Shown here piece after piece: positions 1 to 9,930 of a stretch of DNA of 64,000 nt (position 1 is the stretch's first letter; the number at the start of each line of letters is the position of its first letter). Position numbers and translations under genes: made by a program. This DNA comes from Acidobacteriota bacterium (GTDB lineage: Bacteria; Acidobacteriota; Blastocatellia; UBA7656), in the NCBI GenBank assembly GCA_040754075.1, contig JBFMDH010000001.1:304903-368902 (forward strand), in the 5' to 3' direction. The notes below the pieces were generated by a model. That model worked only from the letters and a program-made list of their open reading frames with translations, was not told where the DNA came from and made no database searches.

Positions 1-19
1 GTCTATCAGTGAGCCGTTT

Positions 20-3000
20 GTGCTCAACGCCTTTCGGCATCAATGGTTCTTTCACGAGTTGAGTAATGAAACAGCCGAGGAAATTGAGCAAGTGCTCAAC
101 GCCTTTCGGCATCAATGGTTCTTTCACTCGCTTGCGGGTTTTTGACGTGCAGCGTTCCCTGTTGTGCTCAACGCCTTTCGGCATCAATGGTTCTTTCACG
201 CTAGACGCGCCCCAAGTGCCGTCGCCCTTCAACAGTGCTCAACGCCTTTCGGCATCAATGGTTCTTTCACGCGGATTAATTTCATTCCTGGTTAGCCAGG
301 CAAAGCGGTGCTCAACGCCTTTCGGCATCAATGGTTCTTTCACTCGGGGTATTGATTATCATGCTTTTGATTCCAACCGGTGCTCAACGCCTTTCGGCAT
401 CAATGGTTCTTTCACAGCGTGAATTTACCGGTCGAACGAACCACCGCTTTTTGTGCTCAACGCCTTTCGGCATCAATGGTTCTTTCACCCCCGCGCCGGG
501 TTTGCGTTTTCGGGTCGGCTTAGTGTGCTCAACGCCTTTCGGCATCAATGGTTCTTTCACATTCAATTACGAATATGCGCGGCGGTTCGTTGGTGTGCTC
601 AACGCCTTTCGGCATCAATGGTTCTTTCACCGAACAGCGAAAATGCCCAGTGGTCAAAGTGGACACGTGCTCAACGCCTTTCGGCATCAATGGTTCTTTC
701 ACTCGGCGTACTCATAGGCTGCCAGTGAGTGACAATAGTGCTCAACGCCTTTCGGCATCAATGGTTCTTTCACCTTCCATTGAATCCATCCGTGAGAAAT
801 CTCATTAAGTGCTCAACGCCTTTCGGCATCAATGGTTCTTTCACGGGTGGTAATGTGACCTTGGATGCAAAAGGAACACGGTGCTCAACGCCTTTCGGCA
901 TCAATGGTTCTTTCACGATTTCCGCTTCTATGTCCTGCACCAGCCAGGTTTGTGCTCAACGCCTTTCGGCATCAATGGTTCTTTCACCGCAAATGTCCAG
1001 AAGTCAAAGAGCGCCGGAGTTGGGTGCTCAACGCCTTTCGGCATCAATGGTTCTTTCACTTTGACGAATAAAGCCTCGTAGCCTTGAAAAATCCGTGCTC
1101 AACGCCTTTCGGCATCAATGGTTCTTTCACACCTGGTAGACCTGATGCCCATTGTTGCCGTTCCAAGTGCTCAACGCCTTTCGGCATCAATGGTTCTTTC
1201 ACTGATTTTTTTGTTGACATTATATTTCTATGTGATAAGTGCTCAACGCCTTTCGGCATCAATGGTTCTTTCACTTGTGGTTCAGCGAATATCGTTGCCG
1301 AGCAATCGGAATGTGCTCAACGCCTTTCGGCATCAATGGTTCTTTCACACAAGGTTTTAGTTCTTCGCTCATGTTTGCTCCTGTGCTCAACGCCTTTCGG
1401 CATCAATGGTTCTTTCACCTGGAGGCACAGATAAAGCAGCGCGATGACCGCGAGTGCTCAACGCCTTTCGGCATCAATGGTTCTTTCACCTGCTTGACCT
1501 TGCGGTTGAAGCGCGAAAGCCAAGGTGCTCAACGCCTTTCGGCATCAATGGTTCTTTCACAAGAGGAAACTTCCGGCACCGTTGTTTTTTCAATCTAGTG
1601 CTCAACGCCTTTCGGCATCAATGGTTCTTTCACAATCCGGTTATTGGCAATGCCGAGACCATCCAGCGGTGCTCAACGCCTTTCGGCATCAATGGTTCTT
1701 TCACCGTTAAAACGCCCGAAGGTTAAGTATTTTTTTTACTACGAGTGCTCAACGCCTTTCGGCATCAATGGTTCTTTCACGGCTGAAACTCTCACAGCGT
1801 AATCCATTCTCGGTGTGCTCAACGCCTTTCGGCATCAATGGTTCTTTCACTGTAAGTGCAATGAGTTTCACATTAGCGCCTACAGGTGCTCAACGCCTTT
1901 CGGCATCAATGGTTCTTTCACATCTTCACGATTGCAGAACTGGGGGAAAAGTTTGTGTGCTCAACGCCTTTCGGCATCAATGGTTCTTTCACGTTTATCT
2001 CCACCTGTTCACTTTTGGAAGGTTTGGTGCTCAACGCCTTTCGGCATCAATGGTTCTTTCACACCAGGTTCACCCGCGCGCGCAAATGCAAATCCGCGCG
2101 TGCTCAACGCCTTTCGGCATCAATGGTTCTTTCACTAACGTTGCGGCGCGAACAACTTATTATTATTACCAGTGCTCAACGCCTTTCGGCATCAATGGTT
2201 CTTTCACACAAAATCGGGCTTTCGTTTCATTTTTTGACCCAGTGCTCAACGCCTTTCGGCATCAATGGTTCTTTCACACGTCACCTCCCACGCAACGAAC
2301 GACATCGACAGGTGCTCAACGCCTTTCGGCATCAATGGTTCTTTCACGGCCTGGCATGCTCGAACATTAAACCGGTCCCCCAAAGTGCTCAACGCCTTTC
2401 GGCATCAATGGTTCTTTCACCGGTGGCAGCGGTTTAGTGGTCGGTGCTGGCGGGAAGTGCTCAACGCCTTTCGGCATCAATGGTTCTTTCACATTCTGCC
2501 GATGTGCGACAGAAGGACGGGAAACTAGTGCTCAACGCCTTTCGGCATCAATGGTTCTTTCACAGCCTCGCAAATCTACACGCGCGCGAGGCTTTTTATG
2601 TGCTCAACGCCTTTCGGCATCAATGGTTCTTTCACTGTCTCATTTTCGTCAGGTTCGGATGATGCCGGTAGTGCTCAACGCCTTTCGGCATCAATGGTTC
2701 TTTCACGATATAGCGGTGGTTTGAAATCGCCGCGAAAAGCCGGTGCTCAACGCCTTTCGGCATCAATGGTTCTTTCACGCGGCGCTTTTTTGTGCCCGTG
2801 TGCGATTTCGTGCGTGCTCAACGCCTTTCGGCATCAATGGTTCTTTCACAATGATATTACAAAACGTATTTATGACCATCTTTGTGCTCAACGCCTTTCG
2901 GCATCAATGGTTCTTTCACACGGCGCATTTTGCCGGAAGCGGTGATCGTGCCGACCAGTGCTCAACGCCTTTCGGCATCAATGGTTCTTTCACAGAAAAT

Positions 3001-3210
3001 TCAAGCTGAAATCCCAGCGCAGTTATTTGTGCTCAACGCCTTTCGGCATCAATGGTTCTTTCACTCAAGTATTAAATTTTCTCAAAAAAGCTTAATGTTC
3101 GGTGCTCAACGCCTTTCGGCATCAATGGTTCTTTCACTCGCCAGTAATTTGATTTGCGCCACCTGCTGCGGGGTGTGCTCAACGCCTTTCGGCATCAATG
3201 GTTCTTTCAC
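20..3210. CRISPR. CRISPR array, 45 full repeats
   Basis: Forty-five copies of a 36-bp repeat start at 20, 92, 164, 235, 308 and so on to 3175. On the plus strand the repeat begins GTGCTCAACGCC and ends GGTTCTTTCAC; I saw no substitution in any full copy. Spacers are 34-40 bp, mostly 35-36, and all look different. Bases 1-19 look like part of another spacer, so the array probably continues to the left of the window. Read on the minus strand the repeat has a stem with a GAAA loop (GCC-GAAA-GGC) followed by an 8-nt tail TTGAGCAC, the form expected of a Cas6-cleaved 5' handle. This favours transcription leftward, in the same direction as the cas genes. The truncated repeats at the cas5 side argue the other way. 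No leader is visible. Confidence 0.98.
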
Positions 3211-3244
3211 AAAAGTTCGGCTAAATCACTGCGAGCATGGGTCA

Positions 3245-3322
3245 GTGCTCAACGCCTTTCGGCATCAATAAATCAGCGCGTGAAGCGACTGAGTACGCAG
3301 GTGCTCAACGCCTTTCGGCATC
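3245..3322. repeat. Two truncated CRISPR repeats next to cas5
   Basis: At 3245-3269 and 3301-3322 the repeat is present only as its first 25 and 22 plus-strand bases. Both copies keep the hairpin and the GAGCAC handle exactly (minus-strand sense) and lack the opposite side of the repeat. The interval between them is 31 bp. The end of the second copy is only 35 bp from the cas5 stop codon, which leaves no room for a normal leader. Loss of the outer side is typical of a trailer-end repeat if the array reads rightward. The intact hairpin and handle would still allow crRNA processing if it reads leftward. Confidence 0.9.
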
Positions 3323-3357
3323 TTTGAAGGAATGGAGAACAAGGAGTTTGATTGGAT

Positions 3358-4029
3358 TCAACGATTGTTTTTAATTTCAGTCCAATATTCATTGTGCGGT
3401 TTCTCTATGCTCCCACTTACGAGTTGATAAGATTCCCACAGAGTTTTTATTGATCCCACATGATCAACCCAATAAGGCATCGTCAAGGAACCATATTCTT
3501 TTCGCATCAACCAATGACAAGCTGCTCCGAATCGAAAAGGATTATTTGGCTCGTTTGGAAAATCAATGAGCAATGAAACTGAATCAATCAGGTCTCGGCT
3601 TTCGCCTAAGCTGAGACCGCCAAAACGATTGACTTCTTGGGGGTGAGTGAATGCAGCTATCAAGCGTTCCGTAAGTCTTAACTCCTTGTTGGCTTCATTG
3701 CTTGAATCAACCCAAACGCCCAAATAAATTCCCGTTAGCACCTCTTGAAAATCAGGTCGCGCATTTGTTGGGTCGCTGATGGGTTTCTTCTTAACTCTGC
3801 GAAATGTTCGTAGCACCACTGATCGCTCAGGTTTAGGATATTCATCAGGGCGTGCAATGGCTATTCGCACTCCTATATGTTTGTAGCGATTTTCTTCCCC
3901 CACTAACGAAAGCAACATTCCATAAACCGTTGCAGGAGGCGGAATCTCGTATGATTCGGCAAACTCACGAGCATAGGGCATACGAAATGAAGCTATCGGT
4001 GTTTCAATTGATAGAAAGACAGGCTTCAT
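3358..4029 (-). CDS. cas5: Cas5, dev-like (Cmx5/DevS)
   Basis: Cas5 is the Cascade subunit that holds the 5' handle of the crRNA. The protein is 223 aa and opens with the strand MKPVFLSIETPIASFRMPYA followed by the IPPPATVYGMLLSLVGE segment typical of the MYXAN/DevS type of Cas5. Its start codon overlaps the stop of cas7 by four bases (ATGA), so the two are translationally coupled. It is the last gene of the operon and ends about 35 bp before the truncated array repeats. No cas4, cas1 or cas2 follows it. Confidence 0.93.
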   Translation of the reverse strand: MKPVFLSIETPIASFRMPYAREFAESYEIPPPATVYGMLLSLVGEENRYKHIGVRIAIARPDEYPKPERSVVLRTFRRVKKKPISDPTNARPDFQEVLTGIYLGVWVDSSNEANKELRLTERLIAAFTHPQEVNRFGGLSLGESRDLIDSVSLLIDFPNEPNNPFRFGAACHWLMRKEYGSLTMPYWVDHVGSIKTLWESYQLVSGSIEKPHNEYWTEIKNNR

Positions 4030-4970
4030 AACAATTCTCCTCGCAATCGTTCGATCATCGCATCAACAGCAACCTTTACACCCGAATGCGTTTCTGCGCC
4101 AAACTGCTTTAACTTTGTGCCTGTTTCTGTGTTTGCTAAATAACCGCCGATGATTAACTCTTTTGCATCAATGTCCCCTGCTTCAACGCGCTGTAAAAGT
4201 TTAAGCGCATCAACTGTTTCAGCGCTCGGAGTGTCAAAGCAGTACAACAGACGCGGCGCGAAATCATGCGTCCATCGCAACACTATTGATTCAGGTGAAA
4301 AGTCATAAAGAAAGCGGCTGTGGTTTCCGGCGACTTCACCAAGATTACAGATTGCGTCAAGGACATGAATTGCCCGTGATGCAATATGCAAACGTGAAGG
4401 TGTTAGTGCAAAGCCATATTGATAGCGCGTAGCGTGTACCTCTGTTGCATAGAGCGATGTCGAGCTTCTTGAACCACTCTTAGAGTTAAAAGTTAAGTCA
4501 CCAACAAACGGAGTGGTTGAGACTGCGCGGGTCAACTCTAGAACTCCACGACGATTGTTTATCGTACCAGGCTTTTTCTTGCCTTTTCCTTTAGCTTCTT
4601 TTGCTTCACTTTCTGTTTCACTGCCTTCTTCTTTGGCAGCTTCGGCTCGCATATAACCTAAAACATCATCATCAATAAAACGTCTTCCATCAGGTGAGTT
4701 CCAGCCTTGCCAGTTTTCATCGCGCCAAGTGTGGGCATTGGCATTGTCATCCCAGCAACGATTTGTTGCCAAATCGTCTTTTTCATCCTTTGCGCGTTGC
4801 TGCCAGTAGTAACGCATCGCCCAACGTATTGCTTCAGCAGAAACGGTTGTGTGAAGTTCGCCTTGCCACAATAGTTTCTGTAGCGTTGTTATGTTACCTT
4901 CATTTTCGCCGCGATTATTTGCGGCTGTGCCGTTGCTCGTTAAAACTGCTCCAAACAGATGTCTTGTCAT
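4026..4970 (-). CDS. cas7: Cas7, DevR/Cst2 family backbone
   Basis: Cas7 forms the repeated backbone of Cascade along the crRNA spacer. The 314-aa protein has the DevR-family N-terminus (MTRHLFGAVLTSNGTAANNR, then GENEGNITTLQKLLWQGELH, TTVSAEAIRWAMRYYW). A charged Glu/Lys-rich linker at about residues 116-135 precedes the RRGVLELTRAVSTTPFVGD segment. A GGAG ribosome site lies 8 bp before the ATG. It is separated from cas8 by 72 bp containing a perfect small hairpin (4996-5012), an unusual gap in an otherwise overlapping operon. This gap may help give Cas7 its own translation rate, as more copies of it are needed. Confidence 0.95.
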   Translation of the reverse strand: MTRHLFGAVLTSNGTAANNRGENEGNITTLQKLLWQGELHTTVSAEAIRWAMRYYWQQRAKDEKDDLATNRCWDDNANAHTWRDENWQGWNSPDGRRFIDDDVLGYMRAEAAKEEGSETESEAKEAKGKGKKKPGTINNRRGVLELTRAVSTTPFVGDLTFNSKSGSRSSTSLYATEVHATRYQYGFALTPSRLHIASRAIHVLDAICNLGEVAGNHSRFLYDFSPESIVLRWTHDFAPRLLYCFDTPSAETVDALKLLQRVEAGDIDAKELIIGGYLANTETGTKLKQFGAETHSGVKVAVDAMIERLRGELL

Positions 4971-4995
4971 GGAATTTTCTCCTTTTTGAAATTGT

Positions 4996-5012
4996 AGTGG
5001 AAAGCTTCCACT
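4996..5012. promoter_or_regulatory. Hairpin in the cas8-cas7 gap
   Basis: AGTGGAA and TTCCACT (7-bp perfect stem, 3-nt loop) lie in the only sizeable gap of the operon. They could be an RNA processing or stabilising element that raises cas7 output. A related stem, GAAGTGG/CCACTTC, lies in the cas operon leader at 9837-9856. There is no U-tract beside it, so it does not look like a terminator. Confidence 0.5.
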
Positions 5013-5042
5013 TGGCTTTGCTATTTAAGAACAAACAGAAAA

Positions 5043-6593
5043 CTATGTTTGTTCTCCTCCTTGATTGTCACTGCTTTCTGTTTGCGTCTCTGGGCGTTTG
5101 TAACTAGCCAGTGCCAGCAATGCCAAATCCCGAGCGCGTGACCAATTCTGTTCGGTAAACATGGGTATAACCGCGCTCCAATTTTCTTGTAGCGTCTTTA
5201 ATTGACCTGCGCGTGACCAGAAGTCAGTAAGCTCTTTTCTTAATGCGCTTGAACTTTTGCACCGTGCTAACCCGACTCTCAATTTTTCATATTCCCGCTC
5301 AAAAAGAGATTTCAAATCCGCACGCTCGCGTTTAGCGCGACTACTTATTTGTCCATAGCGATAGCGCAAAGCTTCATGACAGGCTTCGACTATTACCTTT
5401 TCCGGCAACTCCAGATTTACGTTCTTAACCACTTTGTTCAATCCCTCCTTTTCAAATTTGACTAACTTGTAAGTCTCTTTGTTCTGCATGAGACTTGTGA
5501 AATTGGTGTACCACTTTCGCCCAAGAGCAAGGTTGTCTGCGAAAAGTTCTAAAGCAATACTCGGCACAATGAAGCCGCTTGCTTCTTCTCCCTTCTTCGA
5601 TTTGCTTTGCACAACTCGGTTCGGCAGCGAGTGCTTGATGAGATCATAGATTTGCAACTTGTCTTCAGAGCTTAAATCAACAGTGATTGCGGCAGTCCGC
5701 GTTTTTTGCTGAGTTGACCAGGGAACTGTGCCAAGGGTGATGACTTTGCATTGCTTACATTCTAAAGTGCGAAGTTGCTCCCGCGCTGTTGAGATCAACC
5801 TGAAAGCTGCGTCTCCGGTTCCGCAAGCGGTCAAGTCTAGCAGAGTCGCAGATCGGAGATTGCGCCGAATGGAAGCGTAAGTTTCAAGACTGTTTATCTC
5901 AGGAATAACGATTGCAAAACGTGCCTTCTGCGCGTGAATTGTTGAACGTAGATTGAAGTAAAAGCAGCCCACAGGAGCGAACAGTAATAACAAAGCGCGT
6001 TGTGGAGATTCTTCGAGTGCGGTATCTGATGTGAATGCCGTGTGACGAACAACTCCACCGGGAGCCAGCCAGCCAGCAAGTTTAACGCTCTTTGCCCACT
6101 CGTCTTTATCGCAAAAATCGCTAGCCGCTTTTTGATGACTATATTCTTCAAGTTTCGCATAATTAAGCAACACAGGAATCTCATCAACTATGAAAGTGTG
6201 CTGGTACTGACCTTTTATAGTCTTGCGTGTTTTTCCGTGTTGAAGAAAGGTGCCAAGCACACTTTGATGAATAACGGATTTTGCTTCGGGGCTAGGTTTA
6301 GCGGGGCGTAATCCGGCAAACTCAATCATTTGTGATTTGTCTCCTTGAGTATCAATACCGAAGGCTTCGGGCAACAACCAATCTAACAAACGCTGTGGTG
6401 TGCCTTCCCAATTGATCTCGATGCCATGAGCATCCAACTTAGGTGGGTACTCAATCCAATCAGGCCAATCTATTTTGTCGTCTTCTACGTCTCTAATCAG
6501 CGCATCGAGAGTCATCCATAATCCGGCTAATCCTGCGCGATGCAGCGATGAAAGACCCGGTTCATTCATTTGCAGTTTGAGTGTCTGATTCAT
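5043..6593 (-). CDS. cas8: Cas8 large subunit, dev-like (DevT/Cmx8-type)
   Basis: By position and size (516 aa) this is the Cascade large subunit, which recognises the PAM and recruits Cas3. Cas8 proteins diverge quickly, so the call rests mainly on operon order between cas3 and a DevR-type cas7, as in Myxococcus dev where Cas8 is DevT. The N-terminal part (SLHRAGLAGLWMTLDALI) and the C-terminal helical part (residues about 390-500) fit that family. I chose the ATG at 6593: it has GGAGGT six bases upstream and overlaps the cas3 stop by four bases. An in-frame ATG six codons earlier lies inside that ribosome site region. Confidence 0.85.
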   Translation of the reverse strand: MNQTLKLQMNEPGLSSLHRAGLAGLWMTLDALIRDVEDDKIDWPDWIEYPPKLDAHGIEINWEGTPQRLLDWLLPEAFGIDTQGDKSQMIEFAGLRPAKPSPEAKSVIHQSVLGTFLQHGKTRKTIKGQYQHTFIVDEIPVLLNYAKLEEYSHQKAASDFCDKDEWAKSVKLAGWLAPGGVVRHTAFTSDTALEESPQRALLLLFAPVGCFYFNLRSTIHAQKARFAIVIPEINSLETYASIRRNLRSATLLDLTACGTGDAAFRLISTAREQLRTLECKQCKVITLGTVPWSTQQKTRTAAITVDLSSEDKLQIYDLIKHSLPNRVVQSKSKKGEEASGFIVPSIALELFADNLALGRKWYTNFTSLMQNKETYKLVKFEKEGLNKVVKNVNLELPEKVIVEACHEALRYRYGQISSRAKRERADLKSLFEREYEKLRVGLARCKSSSALRKELTDFWSRAGQLKTLQENWSAVIPMFTEQNWSRARDLALLALASYKRPETQTESSDNQGGEQT

Positions 6594-9073
6594 TTTTTCA
6601 CCTCCCTCCACTTTGCCCCTGTTTTTTCACAGTAAGAAACCTCATCATTGGGCGCGATTCGGTACAGCCCGTGCTCTTTTAATCGCTCCCAACCATTTAC
6701 CGATGCTCGACCTGGAATGCTCAGAGAGCAGCGTATCGCTTCTTTTCGCTTCTCCATCCTGCCTTTGGTTTCAGACAAGCCCTTACCCGCGTCACGAATG
6801 ATTGGAACATCTCTCTCAAGCACGATAGGCACTGAAAAATCGCTTACTCTCAAAGTGTCTACCTGGCTTTTCCAACCATCATCCAGCCAAGCTGAATCTC
6901 CGCGACGCGATTGGGTTTGCGCTTGTTGAGAAGTTTGCGCTGAGGAAACAACTTTCAATTCCTCTGCCAAATCTGTTTGGCTCACAGATTGAGGATAATG
7001 CAGAAGCCGTTTGAGCCATTCATAGGCTAATAAGAAATCATCCGAAGACGCACCATTTGGTTTGACGTAAGGCATTGCATCATCAGGTTCCAGAATAAGT
7101 GCGAGTGGAACTTCTTTCGGTTCGTCTTCGTGTCGGTTGAGTCGTCCAAGTCGTTGAATGAGGGAAGCAGGCGGCGCAAGGTCGGTAATTAACAAGTCTG
7201 CCGAAAGGTCGAGAGACATTTCGGCTACCTGCGTTGTTATCGCAAAAGCTGCGCCAATCTTCTTTGGGTCAAAAGCTTCGACAACTCTTTTATGGTTCTC
7301 TCGCCGCTCAAAGTAGCGAAAACGACTGTGATAAAGATGAGCCAAAAAATTGTTTTGTTTGAAAAAGTCTCTCTCCCTTGATTCATCGTAAAGCTTGACT
7401 GTACGGTCAACGGTGTTAGCAATCCAAAGAACTTTTCCTCCACTCAACAAAACTTTTTCCGCTTCCTTCCATGCTTGAGCCTCGGGGTTTTCTTGTAGAT
7501 GCTGAAGCTTGTAACGTGGCGCATCCTCTCTCTTCTGCGGCCCTTGAATCGGCACAAGTTGGCCGCAGACTCGCTCAAGGGCTTTGAGCATATGCACTGG
7601 AAGCGAAGCGGTCATAAGCAACACGTCCGCGCCTTGAAAGGTTTTTAGAAACTTTAGTAACGCGCCGAATAGCTTTGGGTCGTAAGAGTGGATTTCATCG
7701 AAAACGAATGCTGCTCGTGCGAAAGCAGGGAATGAATAAAGCCCACGACGGTTGTTTTGAATCAATCCGAGAACGCTATCAACGGTGCATACGACAAGCG
7801 GTGGCGACCATGCTTGCAGCGATTCCAATCTCAAATCGGGAATCTCTTTGACCTCGCCTTTGGAACCAACTTCAATTAAGTCATCAGGTGTTTGAAAAAT
7901 GTTATCGAGGTCAACTACTGCCCGACTGTGCATCAGTGTTCCCTCAACCTTAGACTTGCTCACGTAGCCATTGAAGCCTTCTGATGCAGTTCCCGTTGTC
8001 GGGTAGCAGAAAAACAACTTGCATTGGTTTGCTCGCTGTGAAGCCCAGCGATAAGCTGCAATGGTCTTACCCGCGCCGCATCCCGCACGCACTAAAGTCA
8101 CGCGAGACTCGCTTTCTTCAACATCTTGTTGGAATCTTTCCCGCTCCTCATTTTTCTCAGAGCCTCGTAATCGCTCGCGCACAAGCTCATTCATGTCTTC
8201 GGTACTTAATACATCTTCCAGTGCTTTTTGAATCCAACCCTTGAGCGATTCTCTTGTTTGGCGTGAGACATTTTTTTCATTTGATAGCTCACTAGGCAAT
8301 GCAGAACCTGCAACGTCTGAAGCAACTACCATTGCTTTAACCGCTGCTAACCATTTTTTCGTTTCTTGGTCAGGTCTATCGAACCAGCTTGGCCCTTCTC
8401 TCGTGTAAAGCCTCTCCTTTAATTCAGACAAAGATTCAATATCTGTTCTGTTCTGTTCGTCGCTAAGAGAGTAGATGAACGGAGAGCCAAATTTGGGAGG
8501 AGAGCCAAGATTTAGCCGCTTTGCTCCTAATTGCAATAGCCCTTTAAAGTCTTTGTGGTTCAGATAGACTTTTAACTCTAAACCTATTGAATCTCGCGTT
8601 GGCTTATCTGTTTTTAGGTGATGCCCGACAACAGCGCAAATAGCCGCTTGAAAAATGAGTTCCGAATCAGAAACCGAAGCAGGGCAAAGCCATTCGCGCA
8701 AATCTTTAACTTGAGTGCAAAGTATTCCACTCAGAGCCTCATGTCTAATGCTTTGCGGTTGGGTTTTAACGTCGCGTAATCGGCGCACCATATTTTGAAA
8801 CTGGTCATTGGCTTTACCGAAGTCGTGAAGAAATGCGCCCAGTGTCACCGCACGTTTGAAACGCTCACTCCAAACCGAGGCGTCAAGCCCAAGCTGTTTA
8901 AGTAAATCATCAGCAGTATTTTTGAGTAAGGTTTCTGCCGCGTCTAGTACCTGTGCCGTATGTCCTTGCAGAATTTCAAAGTATTGGAGACTGCCGGTCT
9001 TACTGCGTGATTTTGCCAATAAGCGTTTGAAATCACTGTCACAATTTTTTGACGATTGTATCTGCTTGTTCAT
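6590..9073 (-). CDS. cas3: Cas3 nuclease-helicase (HD-DExH)
   Basis: Cas3 is the ATP-driven helicase and single-strand nuclease that degrades DNA marked by Cascade. The 827-aa protein has an N-terminal HD domain with GHTAQ, FLHDFGKAND (about residues 82-90) and VGHHLK (about 148). The SF2 helicase follows with Walker A GCGAGKT (about 331-337), DEIH (about 459-462), TASLP as motif III and QRLGRLNR (about 640-647) as motif VI. All catalytic motifs appear intact, so interference should be possible. The start at 9073 has GAGG upstream and is 2 bp from the cas6 stop. A longer reading frame upstream runs into cas6. Confidence 0.96.
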   Translation of the reverse strand: MNKQIQSSKNCDSDFKRLLAKSRSKTGSLQYFEILQGHTAQVLDAAETLLKNTADDLLKQLGLDASVWSERFKRAVTLGAFLHDFGKANDQFQNMVRRLRDVKTQPQSIRHEALSGILCTQVKDLREWLCPASVSDSELIFQAAICAVVGHHLKTDKPTRDSIGLELKVYLNHKDFKGLLQLGAKRLNLGSPPKFGSPFIYSLSDEQNRTDIESLSELKERLYTREGPSWFDRPDQETKKWLAAVKAMVVASDVAGSALPSELSNEKNVSRQTRESLKGWIQKALEDVLSTEDMNELVRERLRGSEKNEERERFQQDVEESESRVTLVRAGCGAGKTIAAYRWASQRANQCKLFFCYPTTGTASEGFNGYVSKSKVEGTLMHSRAVVDLDNIFQTPDDLIEVGSKGEVKEIPDLRLESLQAWSPPLVVCTVDSVLGLIQNNRRGLYSFPAFARAAFVFDEIHSYDPKLFGALLKFLKTFQGADVLLMTASLPVHMLKALERVCGQLVPIQGPQKREDAPRYKLQHLQENPEAQAWKEAEKVLLSGGKVLWIANTVDRTVKLYDESRERDFFKQNNFLAHLYHSRFRYFERRENHKRVVEAFDPKKIGAAFAITTQVAEMSLDLSADLLITDLAPPASLIQRLGRLNRHEDEPKEVPLALILEPDDAMPYVKPNGASSDDFLLAYEWLKRLLHYPQSVSQTDLAEELKVVSSAQTSQQAQTQSRRGDSAWLDDGWKSQVDTLRVSDFSVPIVLERDVPIIRDAGKGLSETKGRMEKRKEAIRCSLSIPGRASVNGWERLKEHGLYRIAPNDEVSYCEKTGAKWREVKK

Positions 9074-9075
9074 CT

Positions 9076-9726
9076 CTAACCTCTTTCTCTGACAGGCACG
9101 AAAACACCACAACACATTTTTTGTCGTCCCCCTACACCAATCTCTTGCAGCTTGATTGAATCTTCTACAGAGAGACCGCCAATCTGCACCGAATAACCGA
9201 CTATTTTTTGTCCTTTGATGTGAATGATACGGCGACTGAGTTCGTGACCTTGATGGTCTGGTTTGTCGTCAATCCAAACATCGCCACTTATATTTTGTTC
9301 TTGAAGTTTCTTTCGAATCGCAGTGATGAACATTTCGCGGGTTGGCGCAACAGTGTTTTTTTCGGCATCGCTTATCTTTATGACAACGCAGCGAGAGTAG
9401 AGCTTGTCCGATGGCTTTAACGCATAAACTTCTGGCACCCCTAATCTTATGCGGCTTTCTTTGTGAGTATTGAATAGGGCAAGACGCTTGCCAGCAAGTG
9501 GAATAACTTCGGACAAACGCTCAGATTGTAGCCGCAACCGTAACCGTGAATTCTTGGTCAGGCGCAATGTTCCATTGCCAGTAGGTAATCCAGATATTGG
9601 ATGAACAGCAAGCCAATCAACATTGTGCAGAATAGGCAACAGTGTTGAAAGCCCACTATAGAGAACATACCCGTGATCTGTCGGGATGTTGTCTCCAATA
9701 AGGCGAAAAGAAATATCTACGATCAT
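9076..9726 (-). CDS. cas6: Cas6 endoribonuclease, Cmx6 type (copy 1)
   Basis: Cas6 cuts pre-crRNA at the base of the repeat hairpin and often stays bound to it. The 216-aa protein starts MIVDISFRLIGDNIPTDHGY and ends with the glycine-rich loop IGVGGRQKMCCGVFVPV, the signature of the Cmx6 (MYXAN) group. The ATG at 9726 has GAGGAG 7 bp upstream; a TTG five codons earlier lies within that site. It is the first gene of the operon cas6-3-8-7-5. The leader before it holds the match to the hidden mini-array spacer. Confidence 0.93.
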   Translation of the reverse strand: MIVDISFRLIGDNIPTDHGYVLYSGLSTLLPILHNVDWLAVHPISGLPTGNGTLRLTKNSRLRLRLQSERLSEVIPLAGKRLALFNTHKESRIRLGVPEVYALKPSDKLYSRCVVIKISDAEKNTVAPTREMFITAIRKKLQEQNISGDVWIDDKPDHQGHELSRRIIHIKGQKIVGYSVQIGGLSVEDSIKLQEIGVGGRQKMCCGVFVPVRERG

Positions 9727-9836
9727 TTTGGTACTCCTCAATTCCTGGTTGTCAATTTATTGCTGACAACATATTCTATGCTTGTGAAAACAAGATGTGT
9801 GGAAGTAAAGGTTGAAAGACAAAAGGCACATTGGGC

Positions 9837-9856
9837 GAAGTGGATTCTGCCACTTC
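9837..9856. promoter_or_regulatory. Hairpin in cas operon leader
   Basis: GAAGTGG and CCACTTC form a perfect 7-bp stem with a 6-nt loop, about 110 bp before the cas6 start. It resembles the stem at 4996-5012. An imperfect inverted repeat (TCACT-TGAATC / GATTCA-ACAGTGA, 9886-9919) lies further upstream. These suggest a structured, roughly 200-nt 5' leader. Confidence 0.45.
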
Positions 9857-9930
9857 CATTCGAGTTAGCCCTGCAAGCCTTGTCTTCACTATGAATCTGT
9901 GCCAAGGATTCAACAGTGAGCCCTTGTCAT

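Noticed and set aside
66-3271. Many open frames of 60-200 codons across the array, with repeated LNAFRHQWFFH, STPFGINGSF or AQRLSASMVLS
   Set aside because: They are the three-frame reading of the CRISPR repeat with random spacer sequence between; no ribosome sites and no protein family.
3270-3300. The 31-bp interval between the truncated repeats as a second regulatory guide
   Set aside because: I found no matching site in the cas leader or elsewhere that I could see; it may just be a decayed terminal unit.
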